Shown: piece by piece, positions 21,617 to 32,541 of the stretch
How positions within the stretch are numbered: the stretch's first letter is position 1
Layout of the letters: every line of letters begins with the position of its first letter
DNA from: Macrocybe gigantea
Taxonomy: Eukaryota; Basidiomycota; Agaricomycetes; Agaricales; Callistosporiaceae
Reading direction: 5' to 3'
Length of the DNA stretch: 64,000 nt
Assembly: GCA_011319805.1 (NCBI GenBank)
Contig: SJRY01000300.1
Coordinates: 1-64,000, forward strand
Made by a program: the position numbers and the translations under genes
The notes under the pieces: model-generated
Databases searched by the model: none
What the model was told of the DNA's origin: nothing
The model's input: the letters and a program-made list of their open reading frames with translations, nothing else

Positions 21617-22790
21617 TCACCGTCCGTAGAGCTCGAATTCCCAAGGCACAGTTTGGCTCGGGCCTGCTTCGCTGAACCATATCCTCCTGAGCCTACAGGT
21701 CGCGTAGACGCGGACGTAAGCGAGGTGGGAGTATGCCCCTGATGGCACCACCGAGCTGGCCAGCGCATTCCGGGATCGATGCTCGTCTTCTTCATTTTCA
21801 CCTTCCCCTTCTTCGTCTTCTCCTCGTGCGTGATCCGAGCCGTCGTCTTCGCGGGACGCGAGACTCGGAGAGGAGAAGTGCGAGATATAGGAGGGGAGGC
21901 AGAGCGCGAGCGTGCACCATGCGGTGAGCGGCCGTGATGAGGCAGGCGGGAAAGACAGGGGGAGGTGCAGCAGCGGAGGTGTGTCGTGCTTCGCGGGCAG
22001 CTTCAGCCGGGGTTGTTTCTAGAAACGGGATGGATGGATATCGTCAACCATCAGAACGAGATATACATTTTAGATGAGAAAGAGCTCTTTGATATGTTCC
22101 TCTTCCATGATATTCATTTGAGACTCCTGAGATAGCACTCCGAATGATGCAAGCAAAATAAAAAATAAAATAAAAATTACGATACCACAAAGATCGACAG
22201 CGTCAGAAAGTGGAAAAGAGAGGGGAAAAGAGGCACCTGAAAGGTCGATAGCCTGACGACGCCCATGCGACCAGACGTGTCCACGACGCCGACTTCGAGG
22301 GACCACTCTCTGCCCATATTTCGGACCTGCACGTGCATCCACGGATGCTTAAGGCCAAGATCGCTCGACGACTCATCGCGCCGCGCCGCCGCCGCCACCG
22401 TAGTCAACAGCGGACGAGTGAATCCCGCTCCGACCCTTCGGAAGCTCCGCCTCCGTCCGACCGTCGCAGGCGGCGAAGGCGGACACTGGACGTACGTCAT
22501 CCTGAGCGTGGGCGACTGGATGTGGAGGACGGTCTGCTCGAGCGCGTACCCTGTGTTCGCTTCAGCGTCTGGCTCCCCAGCTCCTCCCGTGTGCTGATCG
22601 GCGAGAGGAGGCGGGGCGATGGCGATGCAGGCGCGGGTGGACGAGGGAGCGACGTCCGGTCGTGCAGGAGGTGGATGAACGAATCGGCCGATAGAGACGG
22701 GTCGGAGCGCTTTTCGAACAGTTGCAGCGGGTCGGAGCCTGTCGAAGAGAACAGCGAGACCAGAGGTGGTTGGACGGTGTTCAGAAACAT
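21617..22790 (-). CDS. CFA20 (DUF667/CFAP20-like) domain protein
   Basis: ATG at 22790 opens MFLNTVQPPLVSLFSSTGSD, DSFIHLLHD, later ALEQTVLHIQSPTLRMTYVQ, KHPWMHVQVRNMGREWSLEV, GVVDTSGRMGVVRLSTFQ. A long intron of about 218 nt (22236-22019) leads to LLHLPLSFPPASSRPLTAW, an acidic loop, and SHLAYVRVYATCRLRRIWFS, ending EFELYGR and TGA at 21617-21619. These segments are the CFA20/DUF667 fold known from CFAP20, a ciliary doublet-microtubule protein. Agaricomycetes have no cilia, so the role here must be different (perhaps nuclear or microtubule-linked, unknown). One missing base near 22575 (in a C run) is needed between the first block and the second. It is convergent with MSH6. Confidence 0.75.
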
Positions 22791-23153
22791 TCTATTATTT
22801 TGCTGGCGTTACGATTGAGAAACGACTTGGGAGTGTGATAGAAACCATGTTTATCGCGGAATGTTTTGCCAAACAACCTCGGAGGTCCCCACATCGTCAA
22901 CTGTCCTGTGGGCCATTGGATACATTTCCGAGGCCATATTCGAGATGCAATCCAGTCACAGCAGTGTCGTTGACCATTTACATCACAAAGGAGACTTCCA
23001 TACATTTACGTCTGAAGCTTCCAAGTCAACTCACTCATCCTTCCATCGAATCCGTCATATGTATGTACACTGGAAGCGCAGCTGTTTACTCGGGTTATCA
23101 AAGAAGCAATTCTACACCTGAGCAAGATCGCAAGGACGGGTGCTCAGAAAAAA

Positions 23154-23170
23154 GGAAGGAAGGAAGGAAG
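23154..23170 (+). repeat. GGAA microsatellite
   Basis: About four tandem copies of GGAA inside a purine tract. Too short to mean much. Confidence 0.6.
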
Positions 23171-25970
23171 AAAACACGCCCATCAGAATCGTACCGAGCA
23201 AGCAGCAGAAAGGATCACATCAAACATCCGCTTGCTCGTCAAAAACAATTAATTAACGCGCTCACGCATACGTTTCACAGCTGCCCTGTCTCGAGAACGG
23301 CGCGCTGACATCAGATAGACAGACAGACAGAAGCACGTCTGCCGGGCGAATCCGTGATACGCTCCACGAGTCAGCTCCGGATTGAGCGCATTGACACGAG
23401 CGCAAGAACACAACAAGGGGTGGAAAATGGCTCTCGGGAAGTCACGCTCGCCGGATCCTGTCAGGAGCTTCGCTCAACAGGGACGGTGTGATTGCGAGTC
23501 TTCGTGACCAAGATTGCGAGATGGATTCTTGGAGTGATGGAACAGATAAACAGACGAGCGTGGCTCCGGCTGTAGCGAACCTTGATTTGTGAAGTAAACG
23601 CAACAAGCTTGGCGAGGGGTTGATTCCAGGATCGTCAACGTTTGTTGATGGCCCATGATGAGCAACCGGAACCCCCCCCCTTCCCCCTAGAATCACGGTG
23701 CACGTCCATACGGGCAAGGACTTCTCGGCAGAAAGGAGGGTGTTTTGTTGCGTAAAAGACGGCAAGCACATGGGGCAGAGAAGGAGGGAAGGCATTCATA
23801 TATGTTGTACCTGAACAGATGCGCACGGGGCTTCTGAAGGAGGGGAGGAGCAGAGGGGGGAGGTGGGGGCCACGGAGCTCCGGCATGATTGAACATTCGC
23901 ATGGTGCTTGAGTTTGGCGAACATTGCGAGGCCTGGTGCGCATGTAAGCGGATATGTCAACGAGACTTTAAGGTAAGCTATGGAAACAAAAGAGAATTTC
24001 CAAATGATTTCATTTCCACGCACAAATGAATCCTCCTCGTCGTGAGATCGGATCGTGTATCATCTTTCGAGCGCAAATTTAAAAAGCGGTGGAAAGGAAT
24101 ACGTCATGTCGACGTTTTTCTTTCCGTCCCGCAATCTGTCGGGAAATCGACTAATGTGTGAGACGGACGATAGCTTTAGTGTGCTAGTGCTGCGGGTATG
24201 GTCAGTTTACGAGGTACTCTGATTGAACGAGTGCCCAGGCTTGACAGCATTACGACACGAGGGCGCGAGTTAGAACGGCTCCTCTTCCTTCGGAGCAACA
24301 CCGCAGCGAATTACGAGGGGGCGGTAGGTGCGGATGCACTTCGATCAGAGGCGCCACGATGTCGCGAAGACCTTCCTGAAACAGATTATCAGTCCTCGCA
24401 TTTCCTGCACGGATAAGATCCTCGCTGCGCATGACCACCATGGGCCATGGGGGGGTGCAAGCGATTGGCTGGGACGGGACGTTATCAGATGGAAGGGGGG
24501 TACTTCTCAAATGTGTTGGGTCATCAGCCAGCACGTTGAAGCTCCCTGATTGAACCGGAGGACGGAAGATCGCTTGTGAGAGAACGGCAGGAGGTGGTAT
24601 GTGGGATTAAAGCCGCGGAGTTGGAGGAACAGGCGACTTGGCGAGGTTCGTTTCGTTTATCTATCGCCAGTTCGTTTAGCTATGCGGCGGAGTCCTGTCC
24701 CCCTCCCTTTGGATCATGACCGGGACTGCTGAATGGTCCTAGAGAACTTTGTTTTTTTTTTCTGTCTTCCACTCGCTTGATCCAAGTCTGTATTAGGGAT
24801 GAGCAGTTGACGTGGGTTAGACGTGATAAGGAATGCTACGTTAGCATGTCCCCCATTTTGCGGCGAATGCTGCGTCAAAGGTAGAGAGGACGCGCAGAAT
24901 GACTGAGGCGGACGTAGAGAGAAAGTCCGAGCATAATTCTCATGAGATGCGATACGGCGGCGCCGCTGTGTTTAAGCTAAAGATCACCGTGACATGGAAG
25001 AGGAGGTGTGAGATATTCGCGTCGACGAGCATCTGAGTGTCTTTTGTGGGTCCAACAGGGAATAGAGTTGATTGAGGCCTCGGACAACAAAGTGAATGCC
25101 GACCTTTGGTGCATGTCCCCCATAAAGGCAAACACGAGCCAAATAAAACACATTTAGCCAGCAAGTCGACTCGGCAAAAAGCACGGGAACGGGCGTTGGG
25201 CAGAACGTTCTTTGCGGTGAGCCTAAGGCGAGAGATCGCGCTCGGCGAGAGCTCACTCAATCGTCCAATTTCAAATTCCAAAAAGCTTTTTCTTTTTCTT
25301 TTTCTTTTTTTTCGCAGATAAGGCGTGCGCAAGACATGACGAAATCTGTTTTTTCTGTAATAATCCTTTTTTCTGTCCCTTTTCTTTTTTTTTTTTTCCA
25401 TTTCTTCTCGACGTCGAAGATGTGGAGTGGGGATCGACTCTGAACGATGACTTGGTTGGTGTGACGGACCATCGCTAACAATGTGTTGTCACGATCATAC
25501 AACGGGATGCCTGTATAACACGTTTGGCAATGTCCAGAGCGTAGACGAAGAACCGGGAGCGAGGGGGTCGCGGAGGATGAAAAAGGGACATGTTACTCTG
25601 TGCGGATCGCTTCGAGACGTTGACCCGAACGGGCAGTTGGGTGACCGGTTCGCGCTCAGACCGTCCCAAAGACATGCACCTATTGGTAAACCCATCAGCT
25701 ATCTCCTGTGAGCAATTTTTTTCTGACGGCGATCTCAATCTGGAGCTGATCCTCGGGTCGATGCAAGCAGTTCCAACTGGTGGCGCGATGCCTCGATTTC
25801 TACATCCTGTTTCAGCTCGTCCATTATTTCTTAGTTTTCTTTCTATCTTTCTCTTTTTTTATTTTCTTTTCGATTCCAAAAAGGCACCTTTTTTTTTTTT
25901 GAAAAATCACAGGAGGCTCTGCGCGTCTGCCTTGCGCCAGAATCTTTTATTTCCGTGGGTGAGCCCTACA

Positions 25971-25976
25971 TATAAA
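25971..25976 (+). promoter_or_regulatory. TATA box for the gene at 26061
   Basis: TATAAA lies about 90 bp before the ATG, after a long pyrimidine tract. The spacing fits a start of transcription near 26000. Confidence 0.6.
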
Positions 25977-26060
25977 CGGGTTGGAATGAAAACCCAGCCC
26001 TTCCACGCCTTCGGTCTGTCGCGGTCTTTTATTGCGGTCCAGCAACTAGGCTCTGCCCCA

Positions 26061-27769
26061 ATGTCGCAGTACGCTTTCCTTCCTGAACGCCGCTTCCCCT
26101 GCGCGGAAGGATCGTACTCCTCCTCTGAACCTCAATGGACACACACCCACTACTCAACCGTCCCCTCAGACCCTGCACCTCCTCCTCATTATTCCCCCCA
26201 TTTTTTCCCTTCCGGCTCTTCATCATCCTCCCAGTGGCCCACCGCCGACGACGCCGCGGACCAGCGCCACTACAGACTCGTCCATCCCCCCGCCGAGCCC
26301 GAGCCCTACTCGCCCCCGGCAGACTTCCCCGAGTCGTCTCAGCGCACCGCTCTCCGACCCGCCACCGATCCCCCGCAGATATACTCCCAGGCCCCGCCGT
26401 CCGAGCTTCACGACGACTCTGCGTCCCACTCGCCAGAGTATGCCGCCGCAAGCTGGACCGAGGGCCTCTACACGCTCGAAGGCTCGCCCTCGCCGTCGCA
26501 TGAGGAACTCCCGGAGCAGCCCGATCACCGTTCCGCGGACGACGCAGGAACTGGCACCGGCGTTGCCGTCACAGCGCCTCCCGCGGTCAAGGTCGAGCCG
26601 TCGGACATGAGCATGGGATGCTTCATCATCGAAGGGCCCGCAGCGCTGAGCCAGAGCGAGTCCTTCCTGCGGAGCCAGACGCTCGCGCCGCCGTCAGAGG
26701 TGCGGCCGCGCGTGAGCCACGCACCGGACGAGATGAAGCAGATGATGAGCATCATCCGCCTCAATCCGTTCGCGATCCATGACGGCGAGGGCCGCTCTGT
26801 CGTACCGCCTACCTGGTTCGGCGGCGAGGCGCGCCCGCTCGAGGAGGAGCCTCTCATCTTTGAGTTTCAGCTCGACGTGCTCGACCCCGCCGCTGCTGGC
26901 GTCACGGTCGCCGTACCCGAAATACCTATCGACAATGTCTACGGTCTCGAGTGCAAGCAGATGTCGCCGCCCTTGCCGCCCCTGCCTCCTCCTCCGCCTT
27001 CATCGCTGATCATGTCTCAGGAGCAGCCGCTGCATGCCATCGGGTCCGCTTTCTCGCCTGAATATGACCCGCCAGAGGCTCAGGAAGACGCCGATCGGAG
27101 CAGCGATTGGGGGTCCGAGCACTATCGCTCCGATACCGCCGCCATGCAAGTCGATCCCGAGCCATCCGTGTGGGAGCTGCAGTACCCCCAGAGCACGCTG
27201 GGCGAGAGAACATTTGCGTCACCGCACTCGACATCAATGACCCTCGTACCCCGCCATCCGAGCCGAGGATACGGCCGTAAGTCTCTTTCTCATGCGCTAT
27301 GTTACTGACGCATTGACCCCGCACAATGCTAACTTTTTTTTTTTTTTCTGCGTGGAAAAAAAAGACGTGTCGCACCCTTACACGCGCAAGATTGTCGACC
27401 ATTATAGGCCTCCGCAGACGCAGCACGGATACGACTACGTGAGCGTCTCGGAGCGCCTTTCGAGCACGAGTCTGGCCGTGCACCGCGGCGCCCGCAGACT
27501 CAGGGTGCGCCCGCTCGAGGATAGCGGCGTCGGCGTTTGGGCCCCTCGCGACGGCTACGGATCGACTTCGCGAAGCCCTACCTATGTCACTGATCACGGC
27601 TCTCCCGGGTGCGACGTAAGTCGACTGACCGTGAAATTTGTGGCACAGGGAATCATTTGCTGATCAAGACATCCTCTCGTTGTAGGTCATGGCCTTGCCG
27701 TCTATCAATTCGTCGAGCCGCAGATGGTCTTTGCCTGACTCGAGCTCGCACACGTCGTTTTTTTCATGA
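26061..27769 (+). CDS. unknown Pro/Ser-rich protein, possibly regulatory
   Basis: Three exons: 26061 to a GTAAGT donor after GYG near 27276; 27364 (after GGAAAAAAAAG) to a GTAAGT donor near 27616; and a short last exon after GTTGTAG, ending TGA at 27767-27769. The product is about 510 residues. The first third is Pro/Ser/His-rich. A compact central block reads EMKQMMSIIRLNPFAIHDGEG, PPTWFGGEARPLEEEPLIFE and FQLDVLDP. A run of Pro follows, then SHPYTRKIVDHYRPPQTQ and a basic end. No DNA-binding domain is visible. The low-complexity acidic and Pro-rich make-up and the large upstream region resemble a regulator, but that is inference and I do not recognise the family. The frame is intact. The upstream in-frame ATG at 25988 would fall close to the expected transcription start. 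Confidence 0.65.
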
Positions 27770-30020
27770 CATGCACTAGACAGGGAGTAGGGGGTTGCAA
27801 ACTAAATCGCTTTATTTTTCTCTCGCTATCCTGCTTTTTTTTTTCTCTGTTTCGTAAAATGCTGTGTCGCACGCATCCTTCGCTTTCTTGTAACAAACAC
27901 ACGATCATCTTTCAGCTCTCAAAAATCGCTGTCATCAAACCATAATCTACCATAATAACGTTTTATATTCAATAATAATAATAACACCGAATGAAATAAA
28001 AAAAATTTACAGCAACTTCCGGATTGACAACTGACTTGGCTGATGTGATGCAGCAGAGGGGAGGGCGAAATCAAAGTTTAATTTTTTCGAGCTCGATCAT
28101 CAGCATGGAGCCTCGAGCGTGTGCACATGGGCTGCTTTATGCCCGGCCGGACGTGTCCTACAGCAAGCAACATCGACAGGTCGACAGATTGTTCCGCCCT
28201 ACCTTTCAAGTTTCTGCACGTCATCGTCCCGTCTATTCGATGAATCGGAAAGGACAAAACGCGCGGGATGGTCTACGCAACTCCTTGAAACGCCTGATGA
28301 GAGAGAGCGAGGGAGTGAGAGTGGGGAAGAACGGGACACGTGGGCGCGTGGATGTGGGTCTGCTGTTGAGCGAGGTTGTGTGCGTGCGTGCGTGCTTGCG
28401 TGCGGACGGCTCTCGCATACTCCGACGACTGCGTGACAGGCAAGTAGCTTCTGCCCCGCCTTCCCGGCTCCAAGCGTGTGCCAGCTGACAGCTCATCGTG
28501 ACAGACATCAGTGATGAAACGAGTAAACTGCGCGCGAATCGCTCTATGTAGCTTTTTTTTTTTAATTGATTTTGTCCTCCTTCGACCAGAGCGGGCTTGA
28601 AATATATATGACTAACTGGACGGATGCGGGTCACCCGCAGCAGGCCGCGTGATCATGACTGGGTTAGTCGCTCCTTGAAAGCAGGATGGAACACTCGTGT
28701 CCGTCCTTTGGATCTTTGTTGATCGAAAGAGAGACGGGTCTAGCTCTTCAGATACAAAACAGTCATCAACGTTCTCGCGTGGGTCCATGGGACAAGTGGG
28801 ATAAGTCGCGGGAGGCGAAGGCATTTGAGCACGAGAGGGGAGCTCCATACAGCTGCGCTTTTTATCTGGCCAACCTCATTGTTGTCGCGAGCGTTCGGGA
28901 AACTGAACGATGACGGCGTGTCCTTGGCTCGTTTTTATTTTCTGCGGCGTTTCGAGCCGTTTCTCCATTCTCTGTCCAGAACGAGACGCACTGATCGTCC
29001 GTGCCTTTGAGTGGGACCATTGGTCTTATCAGCGAGATGTCTGCAATCTGCAATCAGGGACGACAGGTTCTTTTTTCTTTTTTTCTTTATTTATAGAGCA
29101 GACAGAAAATCCGTGAATTCCGAAGGGTTTTCATAAGCGCTCAAGAGTTGCTAGATCGTCGCCTAGGGCCGATGATTGAGCGGTGAGCCGATAAGCAGGC
29201 CGAAAAAAAAAAAGAAAATGCGACAGGTACCCAGAGCTGTCTTGCCGTATAGCTCCGATGACCCCAGGATGTGGATTAGAATTTAGGAGCTTGCCCAGAA
29301 AGGAGACGAGATCTAGGTCACAAAAAGCACCGACGACGAAACAGCGACGCGACGAGTTGCATAGTAGCGACGAAGCAAGACCAGGAGCCAGGTGTGGACG
29401 ACCTATGAGAGGTACTTGTTCCGACAAGGATAGCGAGATGAGATAGAGCGGGCGAGTGGCACTTGAAATATATTTTTTTTGGAGGTCAGGGCGGTGGTTG
29501 AGAGTCGGCATGTGATCGGTCGGAGTGTTAATCCCCTGATCACCGAACCTGGTCAAGGAAGGGACCCCAAACACTAGTGCTATGGACAGACACTCGTATG
29601 CATGATCATCGTGATGAGGACATTTCACGGAGATTAGAGGAACATCGAGGATGAGGAGAGACGGGTAAAAATGCTCCAGGAACGAGAAAGATTGTGTCTG
29701 TCTGGATGCGACCTGGATGGCTGGTCTCAGGGGGCCTGGCAGTTGATGACACAAAACCCACGCGGAGGCCACGAGACCACTTGGCACTTTCCACGCGACC
29801 GAGGCTCCCTGCACCAATCCAAATTATCCTCTTCATTTTCCCCGACTTTTTCCTCCATTTCCTTCCTTCTTCTCTTCCCTCTCGCCTCCCGCCACACGCC
29901 CCCTCCCCGAAATACCCCAGATCAGTCCAGCGCCGCGTGGGCGCTCGTTCAGGAAAGCATTCCGAAAAAGACCGCCACTCCTCCCTCCAAACCCGCCCAC
30001 GCTTATTCGCTTCTCCCGTC
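27770..30020. other. 2.2-kb intergenic region
   Basis: No gene was recognised. It contains a run of about five GTGC/TGCG units at about 28376-28400, several T-rich runs, and a strong CT-rich tract at about 29820-29930 just before the phosphodiesterase gene, probably its promoter. Confidence 0.45.
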
Positions 30021-32343
30021 ATGTGTCAAGGCACCGCTATCAACCAGATTTTTGTGCGTCCTTCGAGGGACTGGAAGAGACGCAGTGCAGACGTAGGTGG
30101 GTTGCATCTTGCCACAGAGAACAATGGTCAAGGCCAAGGGTGGATGGCGTACAAGGGCGACCCAGGCCAGTGCGTTGCGCTTTTCAATATCCCCTCCCTA
30201 CAGACGCCCCTGAGTGATAGTTTTGAAGGACCCAGTTTGCAGAGCTCTTGAGCGACATGTACACCGAAACCATGCATGCCGTCAACGAGCACGGCTCTGA
30301 TTTGTACGTCTCCGGCGCCTGTCAGAGCCGCTCATCCTGTGGCTGACTTTTCCCAGCGTTCCCACCGACTTGCCATTCGACACCCGATCTCGGCTCATTG
30401 GCACGCTGGATGGCTGGAGTTTCGAGCCTCACAAGCTTCCGGATGAAGAAATGCTTGCTTGCACCATGATTCTCTTCGAGGGTCTATATCGCATCGATGG
30501 CATGGAGGATGCGACTGGCGTCTCACTAAGTCAGCATCTTTTTCCCCCATCGTCTTCGTTCTTACGACGCCTCGTTCAGAGCAATTGTTCGCGTTTGTCT
30601 ACCACCTCCGCCGGATTTACAGACTAGAAAACTCGTATCACAATTTCGAGCACGCTCTCGATGTTTTGCAGGCCACATATTGTTACCTCCGGACGGCCGG
30701 GTGATCCCTCCGCTGTCCATCTTGCTCGAGCCGGATCGCAAGTGGAGATCTGACAAGGCGTTTGACAGCGGCCCACTCATCACGTCCCTCGGGCTCCACG
30801 ATCTGTTCGTTGTCTATGTCGCAGCTATCGGCCATGACGTTGGCCATCCTGGCTTCACCAATGCCTTCATGGTGCGTCTTCTGACAGATGGTGCTCCCTG
30901 GTCGGCCCTGACGCTGACACCTGACGGACTGTTTCCAGAAAAACGCTGCCGCACCGTTGTCGATAGTGTTCGATCAGTCGGCGCTCGAACAGCTGCATTG
31001 TCAGCTGCTCCTCCGCGTCATGCGTTACCATGGCTTGGGCTCCCTCCTTGACAGCCCTACCGTCGGCTTTCATGTCCGCAAGCTCCTCCTCGACACCGTT
31101 CTGGCCACCGACATGAGCATACACACGGCGTTCATGTCCAAGTTTGAGCGTCTCGTTGGGGCGATTCCGGCGATCTGTACCACCGGCAGGTCATGATTTG
31201 CCAAGCGCTCCTTAAATGCGCCGACATCAGCAATCCAGTGAGTCCGTCAGATTCTCGGGATTGGAATACTGTATGCTAATGCTCCGATGCTTTGTGAAGA
31301 GTCGGCCGTATCATGTTTCACAGCATTGGGCGTCTGCGCTGATACAGGAGTGGATGTCGCAGGCGAACCTGGAAAAGGACTTGGATCTGCCCCCGACGGT
31401 CCTTTCGTCGGATGATCCGCTGTCAGAGGCCAAGTCGCAGGTCGGGTTCATTACCATGTGCGTAAAGCCGCTCTTGGATTTGACTGTCGCGGCCATACCA
31501 GGCAAGCATCGAACGTTGTGCATCTAAACAGTCCCTTACCTGTTCTCGTTTCTTAGAAATGCAAATATATGCCGATGAGTGCACGCAGAACCTGCGACGC
31601 TGGTCGATGCGGCGCGATGAGCTCGAGTTGGACACGCCACGATGGGCGAGATGCCGCGACGGACGGCGTCACCGCGACATCTGGACAGCTACTCGTCCGC
31701 CTTCCCGCTGACGCTGCCCAATTCGCACCGGTTCCATCACGCGGAGGATGTGCAGAGCGGACCGTGGCCACTGAGCTATTCGCATTCGCGCTCATCAGAC
31801 AGCTCGGGCGAATCGTCTGATTCGGCGCCGTGCTCGCCGTGCGACTCGATTTCGTCTTTTGTCATTTCACCTGCCTCGGAGACGTCGGGCATGTCGATAG
31901 CCGGGTCGTCCGTGCATTCGCACGGGCTTGGGCAAGGAACTGGGCACGGGCACGGGCATATACATGTGCATGTGCGTCCGCCGTCCAGCGCGGGGAGCAA
32001 TGCGACGACGACGAGCGGCCTGACGAATGTGAGTCAGGTCGAGTGTCATAATGCCATCCGCGCGGCGGGACAGTTGGGCATCAGGAAGCAGAAGAGCGTG
32101 AACAGGAACTCGTGGAGCCCGTTTAGCTATTCGGCCGGCGGCGCACAGCAGCGCCAAGGACAGGAGCCGCCTCAGCTTTCGCAGCGTTCTCCGCACCCGC
32201 TATGTTCGCCACAGCAGCAACAGCAACAATTGCATCAGGTGCCCGTGAAGCAGGCCGTGACGGTGTTTGTGGCCGCGAATGCGCCGGGTGCGATCTCGGA
32301 GACGATTTTACTCGGTGCGCCAATCAAGGTTCCGAGGTCATGA
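30021..32343 (+). CDS. class I 3',5'-cyclic nucleotide phosphodiesterase
   Basis: The HD-type catalytic domain is clear: VYHLRRIYRLENSYHNFEHA (HNxxHA), VAAIGHDVGHPGFTNAF (HDxxHPG), the helix LLRVMRYHGLGSLL, QVMICQALLKCADISNP (metal-binding Asp) and SRPYHVSQHWASALIQEW. These bind two metals that hydrolyse cAMP or cGMP, so the gene likely ends cAMP signals (Pde2-like). The N-terminus is less certain; ATG at 30021 gives MCQGTAINQIFVRPSRDW, then RRSADVGGLHLATENNGQG. The C-terminal tail is Ser-rich with a His/Gly stretch (GHGHGHIHVHV) and a Gln run. The intron at 31502-31556 has a GC donor. Single missing bases are needed near 30233, 30701, 31170 and 31641. The start and the first exon join are the weak parts. 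Confidence 0.8.
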
Positions 32344-32541
32344 CAGTTGGCTGCTTTTCATGTGTTCCTTTTCTTTGTTCATCTTTTTCTTCTTGTTCAT
32401 GTTTCAGGTGCAAATTTTGTATCGAAAACAACGTCGTGTACATATCTATCTGTATAAGTAGCACGAAAAATATCCAGCACGTGGTATTTCGGTTGTGGTG
32501 GGATTTCATCATAGCAGCCGCCGTCCAAACCTCCAAAGCTC

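Larger units (their letters stand above)
22791..26060. other. 3.3-kb intergenic region
   Basis: This is the longest gap in the window. I see no gene with splice logic or family features. It holds a short GGAA microsatellite (about 23154-23170), a CAGA repeat near 23313-23330, and T/C-rich tracts near 25278-25315, 25383-25400 and 25830-25905 that lead up to the TATA box at 25971. It is most likely promoter and upstream regulatory DNA for the gene at 26061. Confidence 0.45.

Noticed and set aside
28024..28488. Open frame in the gap before the phosphodiesterase gene
   Set aside because: Arg-rich, low complexity, overlaps a TGCG repeat, and competing frames exist on both strands.
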